Shown one piece after another: positions 41,801 through 64,000 of a stretch of DNA of 64,000 nt. The stretch is from the NCBI GenBank assembly GCA_963995525.1, contig OZ023206.1, positions 5,297,541-5,361,540 on the forward strand. Direction: 5' to 3'. Below the pieces are notes generated by a model. It did not search any database. It saw nothing but the letters and a program-made list of their open reading frames with translations, and had not been told where the DNA came from. Both the position numbers and the translations under genes were made by a program. Every line of letters begins with the position of its first letter. Position 1 is the stretch's first letter. The DNA comes from Escarpia spicata. Taxonomy: Eukaryota; Annelida; Polychaeta; Sabellida; Siboglinidae.

Positions 41801-42970
41801 CACACACACTTGCATGCACGTACACACAAACACATGCACGCATGTACACATACTAACGTGATTATAGTTAGATTGGTTGATGTTGTCTGATGTCTCCAGG
41901 AGATGTCTTCACAGTCCAACCCAGGTCAGACAGAGCCGGGGAGACGACAGACCAGACCTAACATAGGCCGCCTCTCTCAGGCCGTACTAGCCAGTAAGAC
42001 CAGGAGATGTCTTCACAGTCCAACCCAAGTCAGACAGGGCCGGGGAGACGACAGACCAGACCTAACATAGGCCGCCTCTCTCAGGCCGTACGAGCCAGTA
42101 AGACCAGGAGATGTCTTCACAGTCCAACCCAGGTCAGACAGAGCCGGGGAGACGACAAACCAGACCTAACATAGGCCGCCTCTCTCAGGCCGTACGAGCC
42201 AGAAAGACCAGGAGATGTCTTCACAGTCCATCCCAGGTCAGACAGAGCCGGGGAGACGACAGACCAGACCTAACATAGGCCGCCTCTCTCAGGCCGTACG
42301 AGCCCGTAAGACCAGGAGATGTCTTCACAGTCCAACCTAGGTCAGACAGAGCCGGGGAGACGACAGACCAGACCTAACATAGGCCGCCTCTCTCAGGCCG
42401 TACGAGCCAGTAAGACCAGGAGATGTCTTCACAGTCCAACCCAGGTCAGACAGAGCCGGGGAGACGACAGACCAGACCTAACATAGGCCGCCTCTCTCAG
42501 GCCGTACGAGCCCGTAAGACCAGGAGATGTCTTCACAGTCCAACCCAGGTCAGACAGAGCCGGGGAGACGACAGACCAGACCTAACATAGGCCGCCTCTC
42601 TCAGGCCGTACGAGCCAGAAAGACCAGGAGATGTCTTCACAGTCCAACCCAGGTCAGACAGAGCCGGGGAGACGACAGACCAGACCTAACATAGGCCACC
42701 TCTCTCAGGCCGTACGAGCCAGTAAGACCAGGAGATGTCTTCACAGTTCAACCCAGGTCAGACAGAGCCGGGGAGACGACAGACCAGACCTAACATAGGC
42801 CGCCTCTCTCAGGCCGTACGAGCCAGTAAGACCAGGAGATGTCTTCACAGTCCAACCCAGGTCAGACAGAGCCGGGGAGACGACAGACCAGACCTAACAT
42901 AGGCCGCCTCTCTCAGGCCGTACGAGCCAGTAAGACCAGGAAGATGTCTGGTGGATCATCTCAGTCTTGA
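2770..42970 (+). CDS. CCDC172: CCDC172-like coiled-coil protein, eight exons (whole gene)
   Basis: Exons: 2770-2854, 5997-6082, 8973-9089, 10814-10979, 22325-22426, 22988-23090, 37346-37532 and a last exon from 41900. Phases at the seven joins are 1, 0, 0, 1, 1, 2, 0 and all close in frame; exons 1-7 give 282 codons. The product is almost wholly charged helical coiled coil with no membrane segment. Against human CCDC172 as I remember it, the N-terminus (SLEDLFGQIL), the REKIK block, segment lengths between anchors, the 'FTDTEFKRLQAELE' region and the final LQQQRQELQQRL block all line up. In vertebrates it is a small testis-associated coiled-coil protein; its role here is unknown. The last exon is a tandem array that truncates the simplest reading at 42068-42070. 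The original end is at 42968-42970. Alternative: another coiled-coil family, but the co-linear lengths argue against it. Confidence 0.82.
2908..3402. mobile_element. ~500-bp fold-back element with ~190-bp inverted arms (MITE-like)
   Basis: The left arm (about 2908-3090) and the right arm (about 3199-3402) are inverted copies of each other with small indels. Shared blocks are GGCACTTGTGRAGTTGTGTC, the 'TTTCGCCGT' block, 'CAGTGCGTTAGTTCCATCA' and 'TCTTAGCGCAC'. A ~110-bp centre separates them and there is no coding capacity. It lies in CCDC172 intron 1. Exact ends and target duplication are not clear. Confidence 0.75.
3410..4805. other. AT-rich part of CCDC172 intron 1
   Basis: Low-complexity, AT-rich intron with no gene or known element that I can support. 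Short palindromes occur at 3513-3550 (TCTAGACT/AGTCTAG repeats) and 4198-4220 (ACTAGT/AACTAGT around a T run). Confidence 0.5.
4810..5996 (+). repeat. 54-bp minisatellite ending exactly at the CCDC172 exon 2 acceptor
   Basis: About 22 copies of a 54-bp unit. Each unit holds CTGTGTTGCAG|TGAATG, and the last copy is the true exon 2 acceptor, CTGTGTTGCAG|TGAAGA. Every unit is therefore an imperfect copy of the 3' splice site plus the first four exon bases. Copies differ by few substitutions. Confidence 0.95.
5997..6082 (+). CDS. CCDC172: CCDC172 exon 2
   Basis: 86 nt, entered in phase 1 and left in phase 0 at CTCAAG|GTAACC. It encodes VKKEVARTREKIKEVQEEM and ten more residues, all charged coiled coil; the REKIK block matches the family. 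Its acceptor is the last unit of the 54-bp array. Confidence 0.83.
6380..8942 (+). mobile_element. Degenerate non-LTR retrotransposon (endonuclease plus reverse transcriptase) in CCDC172 intron 2
   Basis: Broken frames give an AP-endonuclease (IVVVSET near 6815; 'GDGVALYIRNE' near 6908; 'LCGDLNID' near 7140; SDHLPIL near 7347). A reverse transcriptase follows ('VIPIFKSGDKGVFTNYRPIS' near 8220; 'VDLKKAFDMV' near 8475; GVPEG near 8645; the catalytic FADD near 8737). In-frame stops near 6828, 7065 and 8294 and a frameshift near 8650-8690 show that it is dead. The RT breaks off around 8940, 30 bp before exon 3, without a tail or 3' UTR. CR1/Jockey-group by appearance. Confidence 0.9.
8973..9089 (+). 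CDS. CCDC172: CCDC172 exon 3
   Basis: 39 codons, phase 0 at both ends, from TTTTACAAG|TTG to CACCTC|GTATGT. The product is LQQWNEAQLQLKSSSLRESV and onward, a Gln/Leu/Arg-rich coiled coil. The distance from here to the 'VEEF' block of exon 4 equals the corresponding distance in human CCDC172 as I recall it. Confidence 0.8.
9090..9620. other. CCDC172 intron 3, non-array part
   Basis: AT-rich DNA. Two degenerate direct copies of an ~40-bp segment (about 9194-9235 and 9473-9514, both holding ATACTGCC, then TTGTGTTTA and TAAnCCT) flank a GC-richer stretch at 9240-9465. This may mark an old insertion. No gene seen. Confidence 0.35.
9622..10757. repeat. 64-bp minisatellite in CCDC172 intron 3
   Basis: About 18 copies of a 64-bp unit built around TGCATCCTTTGTGTCAGTTT, CCTGGTGGTGTCTATTCC and CATCTAGGGGCAGTAAC. 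Some units differ in a few bases (for example GGTGATGTCTATTCCGTG). It ends about 57 bp before exon 4. The small ORFs inside it are not genes. Confidence 0.95.
10814..10979 (+). CDS. CCDC172: CCDC172 exon 4
   Basis: 166 nt from a strong acceptor (CCCCTTGCTTGTAG|GCT) to AATACCG|GTGAGT. It enters in phase 0 and leaves in phase 1 after 55 codons. The product includes DIARQTFCKDVEEF, EQQVKDALRKLCAEEERLNT, all coiled coil. Joining it directly to the exon at 22325 gives a GAC codon and a segment of the same length as the human protein. Confidence 0.82.
10990..11371. repeat. 18-bp minisatellite, first block (CCDC172 intron 4)
   Basis: About 21 copies of an 18-bp unit, GTCTGAATGAGGGCCCTA with many variants. 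It starts ten bases after the exon 4 donor. The exon end itself reads GCGTCTGAATACCG, so the unit may have been seeded at this border. A LINE 3' end separates it from the second block. Confidence 0.92.
11371..11870 (+). mobile_element. 5'-truncated LINE 3' end inserted in the 18-bp array
   Basis: About 500 bp nearly identical to 1980-2452: the same TACAACCTGG start, the block with AACTATGGGACGCTATCCC, the AT-rich 3' UTR and the same CATCATCATTAAA end. It sits between two blocks of one minisatellite, so it inserted after the array existed. Confidence 0.88.
11873..12756. repeat. 18-bp minisatellite, second block
   Basis: About 49 copies of the same 18-bp unit as 10990-11371. Because 18 is a multiple of three, it stays open in several frames on both strands (frames of 206-288 codons, period six residues). 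This is array translation, not protein. Confidence 0.93.
12801..13170. other. CCDC172 intron 4, spacer between arrays
   Basis: Unique AT-rich intron. A small exon-like stretch at 13082-13120 (CAACAG... to AAAAG|GTAAGC) has a fine donor but stops in the frame needed, so I do not call it. Confidence 0.4.
13175..21925. repeat. 96-bp minisatellite, ~89 copies, with higher-order structure (CCDC172 intron 4)
   Basis: The unit is 96 bp, built around TAGGCCTGTGTGACTTAACA, CCCTGGTCACTGTGACTGGT, CACATGTAATAATAGTGATA and ATAGTAGACAATGATACAGT. Some units are longer through an extra GTGATGATA. The segment 14033-15959 is repeated as 15960-17886 (offset 1927 bp), and part again 1351 bp further on (18467-18576 ends like 17116-17225). 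From about 19640 to 21100, two unit types (GTGGCGGG and GTGACTGG) mostly alternate. Minus-strand frames of up to 878 codons are array by-products. Confidence 0.96.
13304..13482 (-). mobile_element. Short retroelement 3' end inserted in the 96-bp array
   Basis: The 96-bp array is interrupted by about 180 bp starting with (ATT)n, then 'AAAGCGCTCTTTTC' and an AT-rich body. The terminal triplet run and cut-off other end fit a 5'-truncated LINE or SINE in minus orientation. A similar tail (triplet-like run plus 'ATAGCGCTTTTT') lies at 38485-38530. Confidence 0.6.
21940..22270 (-). mobile_element. LINE remnant, RT C-terminal tail
   Basis: On the minus strand, 22240-22049 reads 'TKLNIGKHAFYVAVPIYLKS' and then 'FIETLKTYLCE'. 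This is the usual last segment of non-LTR reverse transcriptases (AF-VA-P ... F-LKT-L). It lacks the rest of the RT and is dead. It ends about 55 bp before exon 5. Confidence 0.6.
22325..22426 (+). CDS. CCDC172: CCDC172 exon 5
   Basis: 102 nt, phase 1 in and phase 1 out (TTGTGACAG|AC to ACAG|GTGACC). It encodes LSSYKAHETELEGLRTTRDK and FLFQLQETKTKLT, lining up with the family's NELQKQKSELIQELF region. The frame needs a preceding phase-1 exon, which exon 4 supplies across an 11.3-kb intron. Confidence 0.82.
22500..22595. repeat. 16-bp minisatellite in CCDC172 intron 5
   Basis: About six copies of ATTCATTATGACTAGT with A/G changes. It is the only array in this short (561-bp) intron. Confidence 0.93.
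22988..23090 (+). CDS. CCDC172: CCDC172 exon 6
   Basis: 103 nt, from TTATGTGACAG|ACG to TTCAAGAG|GTGTGT, phase 1 in and phase 2 out. It encodes DAQKRAAMEEKLCSELEQEK and then TRLTELPFTDTEFKR. The DTEFKR end aligns with NDTECLR of the human protein, a specific family marker. Confidence 0.84.
23330..36675. repeat. 72-bp minisatellite, ~185 copies over 13.3 kb, with higher-order repeats (CCDC172 intron 6)
   Basis: The unit is 72 bp: TGGTCCTTGTTGTGCACGGT, GCATGATGCGTGTAGACATA, TGTGGATGTGGTGGAACTCA, TGGATCAACAAC. Variants at a few positions define higher-order blocks. An 837-bp segment recurs starting at 25842, 27779, 30506 and 32515, and 24499-26280 recurs as 29163-30944 (offset 4664). Because 72 is a multiple of three, long open frames occur in several frames on both strands (up to 1471 codons at 36851-32436). 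None has gene features. The array lies inside one intron and touches neither splice site. Confidence 0.97.
36676..37345. other. CCDC172 intron 6, 3' end
   Basis: Unique AT-rich intron leading to the exon 7 acceptor. No element recognised. Confidence 0.5.
37346..37532 (+). CDS. CCDC172: CCDC172 exon 7
   Basis: 187 nt, from TGACCTTCAG|ATTG to GAGCAACAG|GTAGGC, phase 2 in and phase 0 out. It encodes LQAELEASQNNDLEMQCSVL and LQQQRQELQQRLW, the last family-like coiled-coil block, then a Gln/Arg/Lys-rich tail that goes beyond the human protein's length. Its donor is the first unit of the following 20-bp array. Confidence 0.82.
37533..38245 (+). repeat. 20-bp minisatellite that begins at the CCDC172 exon 7 donor
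   Basis: About 35 copies of GTAGGGACAACAACCAACAG, starting at the first base of intron 7. Exon 7 ends CAACAG|GTAGGC and each unit border reads CAACAG|GTAGGG, so every copy is a full donor consensus (CAG|GTAGG). Some units vary in length. The minus-strand Leu/Cys-rich frames are by-products. Confidence 0.96.
38485..39905 (-). mobile_element. Non-LTR retrotransposon, reverse-transcriptase half (minus strand)
   Basis: On the minus strand, 39937-38930 stays open for about 335 codons. It shows 'LLDTSAAFDTI', 'GVPQGSVLGP', the catalytic 'YHRFADDIQLY', 'RNLGCYF' and 'SRLDYCNALLGG'. This is a CR1/L2-type RT from motif A to the end, then a 3' UTR with a GCGCTTTTT tail near 38520. It is the best-preserved RT in the window, but the endonuclease and N-terminal RT are missing. 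It lies in CCDC172 intron 7 against gene direction. Confidence 0.9.
39906..40760 (+). mobile_element. Second non-LTR RT fragment (plus strand), abutting the previous one
   Basis: Starts at 'KFVDDTKVFRRI' (motif C with VDD) and continues through 'EKDLGLTISADMKVSEQCG', 'PHLEYCIQTWRPY' and 'FSFSQRTVNEWNRLSPDC'. This is the C-terminal RT region of a different LINE family. Stops near 40271, 40319 and 40410 and frame changes show decay. It joins the minus-strand LINE head to head at about 39905. Confidence 0.85.
40761..41270. other. CCDC172 intron 7, unique part
   Basis: AT-rich intron. A 73-codon plus frame (40895-41116) resembles nothing I know and shows no gene signals. Confidence 0.4.
41272..41855. 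repeat. ACAC/ATGC-rich compound microsatellite
   Basis: About 580 bp of irregular CACATGCATG, CACGCACGTA and ACACAAACACATGC motifs. All frames show Cys/Val or His/Thr-rich nonsense. It ends about 45 bp before the exon 8 acceptor. Confidence 0.95.
41900..42939 (+). repeat. 104-bp exonic minisatellite, exactly ten copies
   Basis: Ten units with no length change (10 x 104 = 1040 bp) and few substitutions. Each starts at CCAG|GAGATGTCTTC, so each carries the exon 8 acceptor junction. Most also carry CCCAG|GTCAGACAG, an AG|GT site (altered in copy 2 to CCAAGTC and in copy 5 to CCTAGGTC). The low divergence suggests recent expansion or ongoing homogenisation. Confidence 0.97.
41900..42970 (+). CDS. 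CCDC172: CCDC172 terminal exon 8, expanded as a tandem array
   Basis: Enters in phase 0 after TGATGTCTCCAG. The first copy encodes EMSSQSNPGQTEPGRRQTRP then NIGRLSQAVLASKTR. Because the repeat unit is 104 bp (not a multiple of three), copy 2 is read in another frame and stops at TAG 42068-42070, giving a 338-residue protein. The tail after copy 10 reads, in the copy-1 frame, KMSGGSSQS and TGA at 42968-42970, clearly the original end. Splicing from the AG|GT of copy 1 to that of copy 10, or use of the copy-10 acceptor, would restore a 326-residue protein. The Arg-rich tail has no counterpart I know in vertebrates. Confidence 0.7.
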
Positions 42971-43888
42971 AGGCAACATCTCACATCATATGGTTATTTA
43001 ACTTAATGAGTTGTAATACATAATTAAAATGTCATGTAATGTACATATTTGACTAGCTGTGTGGAGGTTTTGTTGCTAAATAATGATTTGATTGCAGAAA
43101 GTCAGTGACTTTTCAGATGTCATATTTTGTAGACAAAAGATAATCTTCTGTACCCAGTGTTATTATAAATGTATTAAACTATTTGTAATGAACAGTGTAT
43201 CGAGATGAAGTATAGACAATTTTGTTATTAGTCGTCACAAGTACGACGTTAGTCATCACAAGTACGACGTTGATACTTCAACTAGATGGTGGTTGCAGAG
43301 TTTTCTTGACAATACATTTAATAACATTCATACAACACATCTTACAGTAGAAATACTATTAGATTCACAATCATTATCAGAAATAGATAATAAATAAAGT
43401 CATTGTTATAAGTAACAGTAAGACAAGATCGGCTTATTAGAAGAAAAGAAAAAGGGGTCCAAATATTTTCAGATTCCAATTTTATATTGCCGATGACCAA
43501 ACAGATGGGCATTTAATCTTGGTTTAATTATTTCTAGTGTTTAACATGAGGCATTTAAACAAAATAACTGAACTGAGGCAACTATATTTCAAATATTGAG
43601 TGACTACTTTTGTAAACACAAGGCACAAACAACGAACCCATTACATCCAGCTACTGTCCCTTGACACTGCAGGTTTGCAATGCAGGACAGCTGATGTCAG
43701 GTAGTTTCTGTGTCAACAGTCTATGCCACTGGTACGATCGGCTAATTACACTCAACTCAACGGTGTTTGTGTCACCAAATTACAGTCCATGACACCGACA
43801 TGATGGATCAGTGACACCAAACACAACAGTGTCTTTTTATGACACTATGGCAATGAAACTAACAGCTGTGCTTGTGTCATGAGTGTCT
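42971..43888. other. Convergent intergenic region, 3' UTRs of CCDC172 and DDX41
   Basis: About 0.9 kb separates the two stop codons, which face each other. A 20-bp direct duplication with CACAAGTACGACGTT lies at about 43230-43273. No gene is seen. Confidence 0.6.
43389..43398 (+). terminator. Overlapping AATAAA poly(A) signals, candidate CCDC172 3' end
   Basis: The sequence AATAAATAAA holds two overlapping AATAAA hexamers about 420 bp after the original CCDC172 stop, followed by TTGTTATAAG. Such hexamers are common in AT-rich DNA, so this is only a candidate. Confidence 0.3.
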
Positions 43889-61176
<17,288 letters not shown>

Positions 61177-61384
61177 CTGGTGGAGAGAAAAGACCCTAAT
61201 ACACGGATGGTTACACCACAGTCAACATGTGGACTGGTCATCTATCTGACAGAAATGTTGTGAAATTAGATTTCTATCAAAATTGTATAAAGAATCAAAC
61301 ATAAGCTACAGTTTTGGTTAAACTTTTTTGTACAAAAGGTTTAGCATCAAAAGATAACTTTTTATGTTGTACATTATCCAGTCC

Positions 61385-63240
61385 TTAGTTGGTAAAACTC
61401 AAAGCATTTTACACTTCAACTCTGGCAGACCTGTTTGTCATTCCAACACCAAGTTGATTTCTCTGAGAGCTGGGAAGCATGCAGTCATGTTGTTACAAGA
61501 TATGTTACACTTCAACTCTAGCAGACCTGTTTGTCATTCCAACAACAAGTTGATTTCTCTGGGAGCTGGGAAGCATGCAGTCATGTTGTTACAAGACATA
61601 TTACACTTCAACTCTAGCAGACTTGTTTGCCATTCCAACAACAAGTTGATTTCTCTGGGAGCTGGGAAGTATGCAGTCATGTTGTTACAAGACATATTAC
61701 ACTTCAACTCTGGCAGACCTGTTTGTCATTCCAACACCAAGTTGATTTCTCTGGGAGCTGGGAAGTATGCAGTCGTATGGTTACAAGATATGTTACACTT
61801 CAACTCTAGCAGACCTGTTTGTCATTCCAACAACAAGTTGATTTCTCTGGGAGCTGGGAAGTATGCAGTCGTATGGTTACAAGATATGTTACACTTCAAC
61901 TCTAGCAGACCTGTTTGTCATTCCAACAACAAGTTGATTTCTCTGGGAGCTGGGAAGCATGCAGTCATGTTGTTACAAGACATATTACACTTCAACTCTG
62001 GCAGACCTGTTTGTCATTCCAACAACAAGTTGATTTATCTGGGAGCTGGGAAGCATGCAGTCATGTTGTTACAAGACATATTACACTTCAACTCTGGCAG
62101 ACCTGTTTGTCATTCCAACAACAAGTTGATTTATCTGGGAGCTGGGAAGCATGCAGTCATGTTGTTACAAGACATATTACACTTCAACTCTAGCAGACCT
62201 GTTTGTCATTCCAACAACAAGTTGATTTCTCTGGGAGCTGGGAAGCATGCAGTCATGTTGTTACAAGATATATTACACTTCAACTCTAGCAGACCTGTTT
62301 GTCATTCCAACAACAAGTTGATTTCTCTGGGAGCTGGGAAGCATGCAGTCGTGTTGTTACAAGATATATTACACTTCAACTCTGGCAGACCTGTTTGTCA
62401 TTCCAACAACAAGTTGATTTCTCTGGGAGCTGGGAAGCTGCAGTCATGTTGTTACAAGATATATTACACTTCAACTCTAGCAGACCTGTTTGTCATTCCA
62501 ACAACAAGTTGATTTCTCTGGGAGCTGGGAAGTATGCAGTCATGTTGTTACAAGGTATATTACACTTCAACTCTGGCAGACCTGTTTGTCATTCCAACAA
62601 CAAGTTGATTTATCTGGGAGCTGGGAAGCATGCAGTCATGTTGTTACAAGACATATTACACTTCAACTCTAGCAGACCTGTTTGTCATTCCAACAACAAG
62701 TTGATTTCTCTGGGAGCTGGGAAGCATGCAGTCGTGTTGTTACAAGATATGTTACACTTCAACTCTGGCAGACCTGTTTGTCATTCCAACAACAAGTTGA
62801 TTTCTCTGGGAGCTGGGAAGCATGCAGTCATGTTGTTACAAGATATGTTACACTTCAACTCTGGCAGACCTGTTTGTCATTCCAACAACAAGTTGATTTC
62901 TCTGGGAGCTGGGAAGCATGCAGTCATGTTGTTACAAGATATGTTACACTTCAACTCTGGCAGACCTGTTTGTCATTCCAACAACAAGTTGATTTCTCTG
63001 GGAGCTGGGAAGCATGCAGTCGTGTTGTTACAAGATATATTACACTTCAACTCTAGCAGACCTGTTTGTCATTCCAACAACAAGTTGATTTCTCTGGGAG
63101 CTGGGAAGCATGCAGTCGTGTTGTTACAAGATATATTACACTTCAACTCTGGCAGACCTGTTTGTCATTCCAACAACAATTTGATTTCTCTGGGAGCTGG
63201 GAAGCATGCAGTTATGTTGTTACAAGATATATTACATATG
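61385..63240. repeat. 96-bp minisatellite (DDX41 intron)
   Basis: About 19 copies of a 96-bp unit built on TTACACTTCAACTCTGGCAG, ACCTGTTTGTCATTCCAACA, TTGATTTCTCTGGGAGCTGG and AAGCATGCAGTCATGTTGTT. It is unrelated in sequence to the 96-bp array at 13175-21925. One single-base-class deletion near 62438 shifts the open frame. The 382- and 325-codon frames are by-products. Confidence 0.96.
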
Positions 63241-63630
63241 AACCGAATGAAAACTGGCAATGACAAGCTACAGTAATTAGAGGTAAGAAATAAATACAAA
63301 ATTGTATCTTTGCAACCTGTATTCTGCTGTAATTATATTCAATGGTGTAATAATCGGACATGATTTGTGATCTTGTCCAATTATGTGTTCTGCTCAGCCA
63401 CCGTCTCATTCAATTACAGCAGGATGCAATTCTCAAATATATAATATGATATAAACACACAACAGAACCAGGCCTTTATGCAGAGTGAATTTTTTGTTAG
63501 TCCAAAAATGTCCCTTTACGCTTCCATGCGCACACATAAAATCAGGTCCAAATGTGGATAATACTATATATAAATAACTTCATATGTAGTCAAAAATATA
63601 TACATAGACACATACGTTAAAAACATAAGT
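63241..63630. other. DDX41 intron, unique spacer
   Basis: AT-rich spacer between two arrays; nothing recognised. Confidence 0.5.
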
Positions 63631-64000
63631 AACAGTGAGAGCCAATAATATAACATAATGGACATCTAAGTAACAGTGGGAGCCAATAATATAACATAAT
63701 GGTCATATATGTAACAGTGGGAGCCAATAATATAACATAATGGACATATAAGTAACAGTGAGAGCCAATAATATAACATAATGGACATCTAAGTAACAGT
63801 GGGAGCCAATAATATAACATAATGGACATCTAAGTAACAGTGGGAGCCAATAATATAACATAATGGTCATATATGTAAGAGTGGGAGCCAATAATATAAC
63901 ATAATGGACATATAAGTAACAGTGAGAGCCAATAATATAACATAATGGACATCTAAGTAACAGTGGGAGCCAATAATATAACATAATGGACATCTAAGTA
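63630..64000. repeat. 41-bp minisatellite running off the right edge
   Basis: About nine visible copies of a 41-bp unit, GAGCCAATAATATAACATAA, TGGACATCTAAGTAACAGTGG. The frame rotates every copy. The array continues past position 64000. Confidence 0.94.

Noticed and set aside
41211..41919. Cys/Val-rich and His/Thr-rich frames near 41.2-41.9 kb as a small cysteine-rich protein
   Set aside because: They are translations of an ACAC/ATGC microsatellite in several frames.

Overview
The window is nuclear DNA of an invertebrate animal. Exons are short, carry GT-AG borders and sit inside repeat-filled introns. Remnants of several non-LTR retrotransposon families (CR1/L2/Jockey-like) are present, and three animal gene families are recognisable. 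The most distinctive trait is that about two thirds of the 64 kb is tandem minisatellite DNA, with a different array in almost every intron, and several arrays iterate a real splice junction of their host gene. From memory, such splice-site-carrying minisatellites ('mirages') were described in amphioxus introns. A cephalochordate such as Branchiostoma is therefore my best guess, but the sequence alone does not prove it.

Layout. (1) 123-586, minus: the first two recognised coding exons of a branched-chain aminotransferase; the rest lies beyond the left edge. (2) 587-2769: a divergent intergenic region with a TATA box, a TA microsatellite, a small fold-back element and a decayed LINE. (3) 2770-42970, plus: an eight-exon CCDC172-like coiled-coil gene, 40 kb long for under 350 codons. 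Its introns hold 54-, 64-, 18-, 96-, 16-, 72- and 20-bp arrays plus LINE pieces, and its last exon is itself a tenfold 104-bp tandem array. (4) 42971-43888: convergent intergenic DNA. (5) 43889-61176, minus: the last eight exons of the RNA helicase gene DDX41, from the RELA motif to the zinc knuckle and stop. Its introns hold 63-, 50-, 87-, 80- and 46-bp arrays. (6) 61177-64000: more DDX41 intron with 96-bp and 41-bp arrays. The helicase N-terminal part lies beyond the right edge.

Exon borders and reading phases close without conflict in all three genes up to the last CCDC172 exon. DDX41 and BCAT therefore look intact here and CCDC172 looks intact through exon 7. Almost all long open frames in the window (up to 1471 codons) are by-products of arrays whose unit is a multiple of three; they are not genes.

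Main points of interest: six junctions where the minisatellite repeats the splice site itself (BCAT exon 2 donor, CCDC172 exon 2 acceptor, exon 7 donor and exon 8 acceptor, DDX41 donor at 51358 and acceptor at 45279). The CCDC172 terminal exon is broken by ten 104-bp copies, yet AG|GT-to-AG|GT splicing between copies would restore its frame exactly. An 80-bp minisatellite appears to be made from a LINE reverse-transcriptase tail. There are also higher-order repeats inside three arrays and three fold-back hairpins.
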